From contig JARULB010000001.1 in NCBI GenBank assembly GCA_029688905.1, forward strand, positions 186,001 to 250,000: a DNA stretch of 64,000 nt, read 5' to 3'. Below, piece after piece: positions 1 through 8,531 of this stretch (position 1 is the stretch's first letter; every line of letters starts with the position of its first letter). Position numbers and translations under genes: made by a program. The notes under the pieces are model-generated. The model worked only from the letters and a program-made list of their open reading frames with translations, was not told where the DNA came from and made no database searches. The stretch comes from Balneolales bacterium ANBcel1 (GTDB taxonomy: Bacteria > Bacteroidota > Rhodothermia > Balneolales > Natronogracilivirgulaceae).

Positions 1-1
1 G

Positions 2-1045
2 GACTGGCAGCTGGTCTGGTCCGATGAATTTGGTACAGAAACCCTGGATACCACCAATTGGGAATACATGATCGGTACCGGTTCTCAGTATGGTGTTCCG
101 GCAGGCTGGGGCAACAGTGAGCTTCAGTACTACACCGACCGCGAAGAAAACATCTTCGTCCAGGATGGCAAGCTGCATATTGTTGCCAGGGAAGAATCCT
201 ACAGAACCAGGAACTACACCTCGGCCCGCATCCGCTCTCTTGGCAAAGCCGATTTCCGGTACGGCAAATTTGAAGTACGCGCCAGGATGCCAAAAGGCCA
301 GGGCCTGTGGCCTGCTATATGGATGCTCCCGACGGATAATGTCTATGGCGGATGGCCCCGAAGCGGGGAAATCGACATTCTTGAAATCGTGGGGCATGAG
401 CCACATATCGCCCATGGAACCATTCACTATGGTGAGTCGGCAGGTGCCGGACATTCACTTACCGGGGGACGATACATCCTCAGAGATGGCAGTACCTTCA
501 ATGATGATTTCCACATTTTCTCAATAATATGGGAGCCTGAAAGAATCGAATGGTATGTGAACGGTAATTTATATCACTTTGCAACTCCGGGTCATACCAA
601 TCCCTACCCCTGGGTTTTTGATCAGAAATTCCATCTTTTGCTTAATGTTGCCGTGGGTGGCAACTGGCCGGGCAATCCCGACAACACCACCGAATTTCCA
701 CAGGAGATGGTCGTTGACTGGATCCGTGTATATCAGGATGCGACGCTCACCTCCGCGGGCGATGAAACAGAGGAAAGGCCCGGTTCTTTTACCCTCTCCC
801 AAAACTACCCCAACCCGTTCAACCCAACCACCAATATTTCGTTTGAAATCGCAGAAGCCGGACACGTATCCATCAAGGTGTATGACATGCTAGGCCGTTT
901 GGTCGCCCGGCCGGTCAACGGTGACTTCCACACCGGAAGCCACACCATCAGCTTCGATGCAAGCAACCTGAGCTCCGGCACATACATCTACCGTCTGGAG
1001 TCCGGTGGCTACGAACAGGCGCGAACCATGCAGCTGATGAAATAG
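2..1045 (+). CDS. GH16 endo-beta-1,3-glucanase (laminarinase) with T9SS sorting domain, 5' partial
   Basis: The reading frame is open to the left edge, so the start and signal peptide lie outside the window; about 347 residues are visible. The GH16 jelly-roll domain fills roughly the first 240 residues and carries the family catalytic signature GEIDILE, whose two glutamates are the nucleophile and acid/base. GH16 enzymes of this type cut internal beta-1,3 bonds of laminarin-like glucans. The last 85 residues form a type IX secretion sorting domain (NYPNPFNP, a GRLV turn and an SSGTYIYRL strand), so the protein is predicted to be exported to the cell surface or medium. It is clearly paralogous to the GH16 gene at 3930-6089 but has no accessory repeats between catalytic and sorting domains. 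It is followed by a CotH-like gene on the same strand. Confidence 0.9.
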   Translation, partial: DWQLVWSDEFGTETLDTTNWEYMIGTGSQYGVPAGWGNSELQYYTDREENIFVQDGKLHIVAREESYRTRNYTSARIRSLGKADFRYGKFEVRARMPKGQGLWPAIWMLPTDNVYGGWPRSGEIDILEIVGHEPHIAHGTIHYGESAGAGHSLTGGRYILRDGSTFNDDFHIFSIIWEPERIEWYVNGNLYHFATPGHTNPYPWVFDQKFHLLLNVAVGGNWPGNPDNTTEFPQEMVVDWIRVYQDATLTSAGDETEERPGSFTLSQNYPNPFNPTTNISFEIAEAGHVSIKVYDMLGRLVARPVNGDFHTGSHTISFDASNLSSGTYIYRLESGGYEQARTMQLMK

Positions 1046-1201
1046 GCATTAGCTCCTTATCAGGCGGGCCGGGCACGATCCGGCCTGCATTCTTTGGTTT
1101 TTTTTCCCGGATCAACAAATTCCATCTTCCGGCTATCCTCCTGAAGCCGGACAGATGGGGCAACTTTTTTATTTCCTTTCTCAACCGACTTCTCCGTAAA
1201 G

Positions 1202-3757
1202 ATGTTTCGATTCTTTGGTACACCCTACCTGCTATTTTTAACCCTCTTTCCCCTGTCAGCACCTGGCAATAACGCAGTCTCCCCACCCGGCTTCTCCCTT
1301 CCGGCAGGAACCTACACCGAGCCATTCGGTTTAACTTTTACCGTACCTGAGGGATCAACAGTCCGATACACCACCAATGGCGAAAAGCCATCGGAATCCT
1401 CAAGGGCCTATGAGAATGGCGCATCCGTTGACATATCGGGATCGGTCATGGTGCGGGCACGTGCATTCCGTGACGGATACGAGCCCAGTGATTCAAAAAC
1501 CAAAACGTTTATTCAGTTGCACCCCAATGTGGCCGACTTTGATTCAAATCTGCCGCTGGTCATTGTAAATCAGTTCGACAATGTCATGCATCCGGAGGGA
1601 CATCACCGCAGCACCGTCCATTTTTCCGTTATCGACCTTGATAGCGACGGGCGCGCACATCTTCTCACCGATGATCTGCACCTTCACAGCCGGTCGGAGT
1701 CCAACTACCGGGGCTCCAGCTCACTTGCGTTTCCGAAAAAACAATTCGGGGTTCGATTGATCGACGAGGCAGGCGATAACCGGAATGAATCCATCCTGGG
1801 ATTGCCCTCCGAAAATAACTGGATCATGCACGCGCCATGGGATGACCGAACGCTGATCCGGAACGCTGTCGCCTATCAGCTGAGCAGCGACATGGGTCGA
1901 TATGCCCCGCGTACCCGGTTTGTGGAATTGTTCCTGCACGAGGGTGACGGCCCGGTTACCGCAGGTCATTATCACGGTGTCTATATGCTGGTCGAGCGAA
2001 TCAAGTGGGATAACAATCGCGTGAACATTGAAAAAATCACTCCGGACGACAACTCAGAGCCGGAAATCACCGGCGGTTACATCATCAATTTCGACCGTGA
2101 TGTCCATATTCGAAGCAGAAACCGCAACACCGGCTTTGCCCTTGTGCGTCCACAGGACCATGACATCACCCCGCAGCAGCGCAACTGGATTGAACATTTC
2201 CTTGGTGACCTGGAGGCTGCTTTATTCGGCCCGCAGTTTCATGACCCGGACGAAGGGTACGCGGCCTGGCTCGATCCCGAATCATTCATTGACCACCATC
2301 TCATAACAGAAACCCTGAAAGAGATGGACGGATACCGGCTCAGTACGTATCTGTACAAGGACCGCGGCGGACGGGTGATTATGGGTCCGGTATGGGACTA
2401 CAACCTGAGCCTGGGCAACTATATCACTACCGAGGGCTGGAACGGTCATGATCCCACAGGATGGTACTACACCCATGTCCCTGAGGAGATGTATCTGAAT
2501 GGTTGGTACACCCGACTATTCCAGGATCCGGATTTTGCGCAGCGCTATCAGGATCGCTGGTGGGAGTTGCGGCAAGGGCCTTTTTCAAGCGGCCATATTG
2601 TAAATATGATTCATGATTATGTGGACAAGCTCGGGGAGGCCATTGACCGTAATTTTGAACGCTGGGACATCCTGGGGGAAGATGTCTGGCACTGGAGCCG
2701 CGACGGTTTTGATACCTATGAGGAGGAAATCGACTATATGGTCAACTGGATTGAGACCAGGCTTGACTGGATCGATTCGCAGATGGGGGATCCGCCCGCT
2801 GATCTTCCCGAGTCCAACCTCCGCTATTATTGGTATTTCAGCGATAATATGCCCAACAACACCCCACTTGAAACCGTAGATGCGACATATGCGCTGATGC
2901 ATGACGCCAAAATCCGTTATCACTCCGCTCTGGACGGCTACCCCTTCGATGAGGATCACGCTCATTGGCGCAAAGCGTCCATGGAGCGTCGTAATCGTCC
3001 AACCGATATTAACTACCTGCCGGATGGCAACGAGGGACGTCCGTTCGACCAGGGCAACATGCGCGGACTGCAGGTACGTCAGCCTTTCCGGGGAGATGCC
3101 GGAGAAAATACGCTGATATTCGAAATGCCCACCACTAACATGGAAAAAATCGTATTCCGTTTTGCCGCTATGGACGAAGGAGCAGCTGACGAGCTCGTCA
3201 TCGACTATGCTACGGAACCGGATGCTCCGAATCATGATGCAAGCTGGACGGCAGACGGGATCGCTCAGTCACGTTTTCCGTTGTCGGTTGAGTACCGGGA
3301 AGTTACCATTGATTTCCGGAATATCGGGGATGTGCAAGACAACCCTGATTTCAGGGTTCGTATCCGTTTTGACGGGGACGATATGTCCAGGGATGAAGGT
3401 AACCGCGTAACATTCAATAATATCAGCTTGGAAGAGTACACAGGGGATGGGTCAAGCGTGGATTCACCGAGAGAGGCAGACCCGGAAGGCGCCGAACATT
3501 TCCAACTTGATCAGAATTATCCCAATCCGTTCAATCCTGCTACCGTGATCAGTTACCAAATCCCTCAAAGCGGCCATGTATCGCTGGAAGTCTATGACAT
3601 CCTCGGGCAGCGCGTGGCAACGCTGGTTAACGAGCACGTTCCGGCGGGGCGCCATGATGCTGTATTTGACGCATCCGATCTCTCAAGCGGAGTATACATT
3701 TATCGGCTGGAAACCGGCCGGAAAAGCTTTTCACGCACCATGATGCTGGTGAGATAG
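1202..3757 (+). CDS. Secreted CotH-kinase family protein with T9SS sorting domain
   Basis: This 851-residue protein starts with a signal peptide (about residues 1-22). Residues 25-105 look like a chitobiase/beta-hexosaminidase C-terminal type beta-sandwich (aromatic-rich, YTTNGEKPS). Residues 115-540 match the CotH family, an atypical protein-kinase fold; visible landmarks are YRGSSSLAFPKKQF, the KEMDGYRLSTYLYKD block and GPVWDYNLSLGN near residue 400, where the Asp is expected to bind metal. A further beta-rich region follows, then a T9SS sorting domain from about residue 765 (NYPNPFNPAT). CotH proteins phosphorylate spore coat proteins in Bacillus; the role of secreted forms next to glycoside hydrolases is unknown. 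It lies 156 bp after the partial GH16 gene in the same direction, and a hairpin follows its stop. Confidence 0.85.
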   Translation: MFRFFGTPYLLFLTLFPLSAPGNNAVSPPGFSLPAGTYTEPFGLTFTVPEGSTVRYTTNGEKPSESSRAYENGASVDISGSVMVRARAFRDGYEPSDSKTKTFIQLHPNVADFDSNLPLVIVNQFDNVMHPEGHHRSTVHFSVIDLDSDGRAHLLTDDLHLHSRSESNYRGSSSLAFPKKQFGVRLIDEAGDNRNESILGLPSENNWIMHAPWDDRTLIRNAVAYQLSSDMGRYAPRTRFVELFLHEGDGPVTAGHYHGVYMLVERIKWDNNRVNIEKITPDDNSEPEITGGYIINFDRDVHIRSRNRNTGFALVRPQDHDITPQQRNWIEHFLGDLEAALFGPQFHDPDEGYAAWLDPESFIDHHLITETLKEMDGYRLSTYLYKDRGGRVIMGPVWDYNLSLGNYITTEGWNGHDPTGWYYTHVPEEMYLNGWYTRLFQDPDFAQRYQDRWWELRQGPFSSGHIVNMIHDYVDKLGEAIDRNFERWDILGEDVWHWSRDGFDTYEEEIDYMVNWIETRLDWIDSQMGDPPADLPESNLRYYWYFSDNMPNNTPLETVDATYALMHDAKIRYHSALDGYPFDEDHAHWRKASMERRNRPTDINYLPDGNEGRPFDQGNMRGLQVRQPFRGDAGENTLIFEMPTTNMEKIVFRFAAMDEGAADELVIDYATEPDAPNHDASWTADGIAQSRFPLSVEYREVTIDFRNIGDVQDNPDFRVRIRFDGDDMSRDEGNRVTFNNISLEEYTGDGSSVDSPREADPEGAEHFQLDQNYPNPFNPATVISYQIPQSGHVSLEVYDILGQRVATLVNEHVPAGRHDAVFDASDLSSGVYIYRLETGRKSFSRTMMLVR

Positions 3758-3769
3758 CATCCCGGATAA

Positions 3770-3796
3770 CCGCCATGCCCTCAAAGGGCACGGCGG
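3770..3796. terminator. Terminator-like hairpin between convergent genes
   Basis: The arms CCGCCATGCCCT and AGGGCACGGCGG form a 12-bp stem with one mismatch and a CAA loop. It sits 12 bases after the CotH-like stop and about 130 bases past the end of the convergent GH16 gene. There is no strong T-tract, so it is a weak intrinsic terminator candidate. Confidence 0.5.
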
Positions 3797-3929
3797 CATG
3801 TTTCCGGAACGCCTCATCCAAGCAGCCCGTCACCTCCTGATGCAGAGACATGCTACAGGGCCGAACCTGTTCAAACTGTGTTGCACATCATGACCAGGAG
3901 AGGCATAATTCTCAGATGGCCTTATGCCA

Positions 3930-6089
3930 TCATTTTACAAGCGTAAGACTTCTTGTTAGCTGCATGTCTCCGGCCTGAAGCCGGTAGATATAGGTTCCGC
4001 TCGAAAGTCCGGAGGCATCAAACGTTACCGAATACTGTCCCGATGCCAGGTGTTCGTCTTTCAGCAGAGCCACGCGCTGTCCAAGCAGATTGTACACGGC
4101 AAGGGACGCATGAGCCGATTCAGGCAGTGAGAATGATATGGTTGTGGCCGGGTTGAACGGGTTGGGATAGTTCTGGGCGAGTGTCAACTGGTCCGGTGTC
4201 TGTGTTAATGGATCTCCGACCGAGGTTGGCACTTCAACACCCGAGACATGCAGGTCATCAAAATACCAGGTAAAGTCGGCACTACCGTCTCCAATTTGCC
4301 CGTCCTGCAAGTCGAAAATCAGAGTGATCAGGTCCCATTCGATTGTGGCATCTGCTCCGCTCATATCCCAGGTTAATTCCTCCCACTCTTCACTGGTCGT
4401 GGTTGAAACCGCAACCTCGTATTCCTCGTCACCGTTTTGCTGCTCCACCTTAAACAGGACGGGAACATCCTCCCGCGGTGACCATACTTTCATGGTTACG
4501 GTGTGATTATCGCTGTCAAATGAAAACGCCTGATCAATATGCATGAAGGCGCCGGCCCAGAATGCTCCACCATCCTTGACCATCATACCGACCCAGTCGC
4601 TGTCGTTTACATTGTCGGGATGGGGATTCTCAACAACACCGGCGTTGCCACCGTCAAATCCGAAGAATGCCATATCCCAGTTGAAATCGCGGTCCTCAAA
4701 ATCCAAAGGCAGTGTAACGGGATGCAGGTCACTTGGTGAGTCGGGTCCATCCGGCAGCGGGTCATCCTCCCGGGCTTGCGTGATCTCCAGATCATCGAAA
4801 TACCAGGTAAAGGTATCACTTCCATCCCCCGTCTGACCTTCCTCAAGGTCGAAAATGAGCGTTATCATATCCCAGGTCTCATTGAAACCGGCTCCGCTCA
4901 TATCCCATTCCATCACTTCCCACTCACCGCCGGCAGAAGTCGATACAACCACTTCATGCTCTTCGTCGCCATCAGACTGTTCCACTTTAACCGCAACAGG
5001 AACATCTTCCCGGGGGGACCACACCTTCATCGATATTCCATTGTTATCGGAATCAAAGCTAAACGGGCGGTCCACTTTAAACCATGCCCCACCCCAAAAC
5101 TCTCCGCCATCCTTGACCATTTTTCCGACGCGATCGCTGCTGTTGACCTGATCCGGTGCGGGATTCTCGACAACGGATACCGAACCGCCATCGAAGTTGG
5201 TGAACGCCTCCTCCCAGTTGAAGAACTCATCCTCAAACGTCATCGGCAGTGCCACACGTGCTTCCGCATCGGTATCCTGATACACGCGTACATAGTCGAC
5301 AATCATCTCCTGGGGAAACTCGGTGGTGTGATCCGGGTAGCCCGGCCAGTTTCCTCCCACGGCCACATTCAAAATCATATGGAATCGCTGATCGAACGGA
5401 GCCGGGAAGTCATGTCCCTGCGTGTACCAGTTGTTCTGGGTCTGATAAAGCTCTCCATCAACATACCACCGCATCTCGCCGTGCTCCCATTCCAGTGCAA
5501 AAGTGTAAAAGTCATCGGAAAACCGGCCTTCGTCGAGTTGGTAGTAATCACCGGTGTGGACATTATCCGGCCAGCCACCCCCATAGTGAAGGGTTCCGTG
5601 GACGATATCGGGCTCGTGTCCCAGGTATTCCATGATGTCGATTTCGCCGCTTGCCGCCCATCCGCCATACACATCATCGGTCGGCATCATCCAGATAGCC
5701 GGCCAGAGGCCCTGGCCGATCGGCATTTTTGCCCTGATTTCAAACCGGCCATACCGCCAGTCGCCATTATTGATGGAGCGGATTCTGGCGGAAGTGTAAT
5801 TTTGACCGCCGTAGGATTCTTCCCTGGCAACGATGTGGAGATTGCCATCCCGTACAAAGATGTTTTCCTCCCGATCGGTGTAGTACTGTGACTCGTTATT
5901 GCCCCAGCCGACCAGCCCTTCCGATGCTCCGGTACCGTATTGGTAGGACCATTTTGACTCATCCAGCTCTTCTCCTTCAAACTCATCCGACCAGACCAGT
6001 TCCCAGTTCTGAGCGTGTGCATTGCCGATCAGAAAAGCGGCCATAAACACACACAGCATTGATTGAAGTACAGATTTTGTATAACTCAT
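3930..6089 (-). CDS. Multidomain GH16 laminarinase with two glycan-binding-like repeats and T9SS domain
   Basis: I place the start at 6089 because the protein then begins with a good signal peptide (MSYTKSVLQSMLCVFMAAF, cleavage after AHA at residue 26); the open frame upstream to 6215 looks non-coding. The product is 719 residues. The GH16 domain spans about 28-270 with the catalytic EIDIME near residue 150. Two copies of a roughly 150-residue beta-sandwich repeat follow (about 282-433 and 459-615). Each has a DGG near its start, ENP-DN-SD-VG-MVKDGG, VWSPREDVPV, WDMSG and a closing TWYFDDL. The last 85 residues are a T9SS sorting domain. The predicted role is extracellular endo-cleavage of beta-1,3-glucan with the repeats holding substrate. 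It is downstream of the triple-repeat gene at 6288-8357, with a hairpin between them. Confidence 0.9.
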   Translation of the reverse strand: MSYTKSVLQSMLCVFMAAFLIGNAHAQNWELVWSDEFEGEELDESKWSYQYGTGASEGLVGWGNNESQYYTDREENIFVRDGNLHIVAREESYGGQNYTSARIRSINNGDWRYGRFEIRAKMPIGQGLWPAIWMMPTDDVYGGWAASGEIDIMEYLGHEPDIVHGTLHYGGGWPDNVHTGDYYQLDEGRFSDDFYTFALEWEHGEMRWYVDGELYQTQNNWYTQGHDFPAPFDQRFHMILNVAVGGNWPGYPDHTTEFPQEMIVDYVRVYQDTDAEARVALPMTFEDEFFNWEEAFTNFDGGSVSVVENPAPDQVNSSDRVGKMVKDGGEFWGGAWFKVDRPFSFDSDNNGISMKVWSPREDVPVAVKVEQSDGDEEHEVVVSTSAGGEWEVMEWDMSGAGFNETWDMITLIFDLEEGQTGDGSDTFTWYFDDLEITQAREDDPLPDGPDSPSDLHPVTLPLDFEDRDFNWDMAFFGFDGGNAGVVENPHPDNVNDSDWVGMMVKDGGAFWAGAFMHIDQAFSFDSDNHTVTMKVWSPREDVPVLFKVEQQNGDEEYEVAVSTTTSEEWEELTWDMSGADATIEWDLITLIFDLQDGQIGDGSADFTWYFDDLHVSGVEVPTSVGDPLTQTPDQLTLAQNYPNPFNPATTISFSLPESAHASLAVYNLLGQRVALLKDEHLASGQYSVTFDASGLSSGTYIYRLQAGDMQLTRSLTLVK

Positions 6090-6205
6090 TGTGACATATT
6101 TTGACGGTTTGCTGCAGATTCCAGTCGATGTTTTGAATCCATCGCCCTGGGCGGTTAGTGTTGCTTCATCAGTCCATATAGATTTTCTGTCCGTAAGCAA
6201 GGTTA

Positions 6206-6254
6206 AAACGCACAAAGGGCGCCGGCATAAAACCTGCCGGCTACCCTCTGTGAT
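6206..6254 (-). terminator. Hairpin terminator after the triple-repeat gene
   Basis: GCCGGCA (6221-6227) pairs with TGCCGGC (6235-6241), and outer GGG/CCC and CACA/TGTG pairs extend the stem. On the minus strand it is followed by a short T-tract (GTTTTAA). It lies 34 bases past the stop of the gene at 6288-8357 and ahead of the downstream GH16 gene, so it may stop or attenuate transcription between them. Confidence 0.55.
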
Positions 6255-6287
6255 GTGCTTTTAAGACAATTCTGGTGTCAGATGGTA

Positions 6288-8357
6288 CTATTTCACCAGC
6301 ATCATTTTTTTGGTTTGCGTGAACGAGCCGGCCTGCAGACGGTAGATATAAATACCGCTAGCCATCTCCGACGCGTCAAATTCGACCACATGCTGACCCG
6401 CCTGATACACTCCACCGGCAAGAACGGCGACACGCTGTCCCATGACGTTGAACACTTCAAGGGTTACGTCCGCCTGCTCCGGCAAGCTGAACTGGATGTT
6501 GGTCGTCGGGTTGAACGGGTTCGGATAGTTCTGGCTCAATTCATAAGCAGCCGGCATATTTCGGATGTCGTCATCGGTCGAAGTCGGCAGATCCGACTCA
6601 TCAGCGTTGACTTCAAGGCGATCAAAGTACCAGGTAAAATCTTCGCTTGCGTCACCTTCTGCGCCCTCCTGGAAATCGAAGATCAGTACAACGACATCCC
6701 ATTGCGTGTCCAGGTCGACTCCGCTCATATCCCACTGCATGACTTCCCATTCAACGCTGGTGCTGGTATTGCTGCTGATTTCATACTCGGCGCCACTATC
6801 CTGCTGTTCAACCTTCATCAGAACCGGCACATCGGCGCGCGGCGACCACACTTTCATGGAAACATGGGGGTCGTCGGGATCAAACGAAAAGGGCTCTTCA
6901 AGATGCATGAACGCGCCGGCCCAGAAGGGTCCGGAGCCTTTGACCATGCGTCCGACCCATTCGCTGTCGTTACCGTCACCCTGGTCGGGGTTTTCTACTC
7001 GTGAGGCATGGCCGCCATCAAATCCGAAGAAGGCGAAATCCCAGTTGAATTCCTCATCGTCAAAATCGAGGGGGAGAGAAACCGGGTGAAGGTCTGCGGG
7101 GGTAGCGGGACCTTCTGGACGGTCACTGTCCGGATCCGCGTGATTCACCTGGATATTATCGAAATACCAGGTCCAGTCGGGTCCACCGTCGCCATCCTGT
7201 CCCACATGAAAATCAAAGATCATGGTCAATTGATCCCAATCGATAAGAGGGCTGGCACCGCTATAGTCCCAGGTCATGGTCTCCCATTCACCCTCCGTAG
7301 AAGTAACGGCGAACGAATCATGTTCTCCCTCACCGTCAGACTGTTCAAGCTTGAGGTTGATGCCGACATTTCTTCGCGGGGACCAGACATCCATGGTGAT
7401 GGTGTTGTTCTCTTCATCGAACCAGAACGTTTCTTCGGTCCAGAAGAACGCGCCGGCCCAGTAGATGGACGCGTCTTTAACCATGCGTCCGACCCAGTCG
7501 CTGTCATTATCATCATCCTTGTGCGGGTTTTCGATGACATCAACATGGGCGCCTTCAAATCCAAGGAACACATTGGCCCAGTCGATGGATTGGTCTTCGA
7601 AGTCAACCGGCAGGGGAACCCGGACCAGATCGGGTGCTTCATCGCCATTATCGCCATTATCGTCGGAATCACCGGGATCGCTCGGCTCGCCAGCATCAAC
7701 TACCCCGGCCAGTTCAAAATCATCCATGTACCAGGTATCACGGGCACCTCCCTGTGGGGGATTATCAAAATCCATATCCATAATAACCACAACACGGTCC
7801 CAGGCTACATCCTGGTTGATGCCGCTCAAATCCCATTCCAGCGTATTCCACTCTTCTGCAAGAGTTACCTCCTTAAACAGGTCACCGGTTGAGTTTTGCT
7901 CATCGCGGGTCTCCAGTTTCATCTGGGCATCGATACCGTCCCGGGGCGACCAGATATTCAGGCGGAAGACCGCGTCATCCGTTCCAGAGACTGCTCTTTC
8001 GAGGTGATAAACAAAGCCCGCCCAGGGTTCAGCACTCTCCTGCTTGCTGTACTCCAGGACATGGTCGGAATCATTGCCGGCCGATTTGTCCGGGTTTTCT
8101 ACGACCCGGAGAGCGGCTCCGTCGAATCCATAAAAGGTGTAGCCATCCCAGTCCACATCCACATCATCAATACTAAAGGCCGTCGGGAATCCCTGCATAT
8201 CGGATCGATTCTCCGGGTTTTCGATCGTGACCGGGGCTGAGATGCCACCGTTTTCATCATTCCCGGCAACAACGGCAGTTACTTCGGAAGATTGAGCAAA
8301 TAGCGAGGAAGCAGGCAGCAAAACCGCCATCAACATAATTACAGAATACTTGTACAT
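6288..8357 (-). CDS. Secreted non-catalytic protein with three glycan-binding-like repeats and T9SS domain
   Basis: The 689-residue product has a signal peptide (about 1-21, ending LFA) and no recognisable catalytic domain. Three copies of a beta-sandwich repeat of about 150 residues occupy roughly 58-210, 240-395 and 420-575. All share the landmarks ENP, a DSD/DSE segment, WAGAF or WAGFV, the W-S-P-R motif, a late WD-SG and TWYFD or TWYMD. The same repeat occurs twice in the neighbouring GH16 enzyme. Asp-rich linkers separate the repeats, and a T9SS sorting domain (NYPNPFNPTT) ends the protein. It sits directly downstream of susCD in the same direction, where SusE/SusF-type surface glycan-binding proteins are usually encoded, but it would be exported by T9SS rather than as a lipoprotein. 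I infer a surface glycan-binding role. A T10/G8 tract lies just upstream of its start. Confidence 0.8.
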   Translation of the reverse strand: MYKYSVIMLMAVLLPASSLFAQSSEVTAVVAGNDENGGISAPVTIENPENRSDMQGFPTAFSIDDVDVDWDGYTFYGFDGAALRVVENPDKSAGNDSDHVLEYSKQESAEPWAGFVYHLERAVSGTDDAVFRLNIWSPRDGIDAQMKLETRDEQNSTGDLFKEVTLAEEWNTLEWDLSGINQDVAWDRVVVIMDMDFDNPPQGGARDTWYMDDFELAGVVDAGEPSDPGDSDDNGDNGDEAPDLVRVPLPVDFEDQSIDWANVFLGFEGAHVDVIENPHKDDDNDSDWVGRMVKDASIYWAGAFFWTEETFWFDEENNTITMDVWSPRRNVGINLKLEQSDGEGEHDSFAVTSTEGEWETMTWDYSGASPLIDWDQLTMIFDFHVGQDGDGGPDWTWYFDNIQVNHADPDSDRPEGPATPADLHPVSLPLDFDDEEFNWDFAFFGFDGGHASRVENPDQGDGNDSEWVGRMVKGSGPFWAGAFMHLEEPFSFDPDDPHVSMKVWSPRADVPVLMKVEQQDSGAEYEISSNTSTSVEWEVMQWDMSGVDLDTQWDVVVLIFDFQEGAEGDASEDFTWYFDRLEVNADESDLPTSTDDDIRNMPAAYELSQNYPNPFNPTTNIQFSLPEQADVTLEVFNVMGQRVAVLAGGVYQAGQHVVEFDASEMASGIYIYRLQAGSFTQTKKMMLVK

Positions 8358-8381
8358 ATCAGAGCTTTTTGTGTGTTACTG

Positions 8382-8399
8382 TTTTTTTTTTGGGGGGGG
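8382..8399. repeat. Homopolymer tract T10 followed by G8
   Basis: Ten T and then eight G residues lie 25-42 bases upstream of the start codon of the triple-repeat gene at 8357. On that gene's strand it reads C8 then A10. Such a tract in a promoter or leader can change length by slipped-strand mispairing. Confidence 0.85.
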
Positions 8400-8463
8400 A
8401 TCAGGTGCAGTTCAGAGCCGTACGGATAGCACCCATGCTCTTTGATGAACCTGAAAGTGAAGG

Positions 8464-8517
8464 CAAAAAAAGCCCCGCAACCCGTACAGAGAGGAGAGGT
8501 TTACGGGTCGCAGGGCT
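8464..8517 (-). terminator. Strong intrinsic terminator after susD
   Basis: On the minus strand AGCCCTGCGACCCGTA (8517-8502) pairs along 16 positions, two of them G-U, with TACGGGTTGCGGGGCT (8486-8471), followed by a run of T. It begins 14 bases past the susD stop and so separates susCD from the downstream repeat protein and GH16 genes. Partial read-through would give higher susCD expression. Confidence 0.85.
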
Positions 8518-8531
8518 AAATTGGTTAAGGA

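Noticed and set aside
4776-5891. 371-residue open frame opposite the GH16 gene
   Set aside because: It is antisense to the GH16 and repeat domains; composition follows the real gene.
6090-6215. 42-residue N-terminal extension of the GH16 protein
   Set aside because: It would bury a standard signal peptide inside the protein; ATG 6089 gives a clean export signal.
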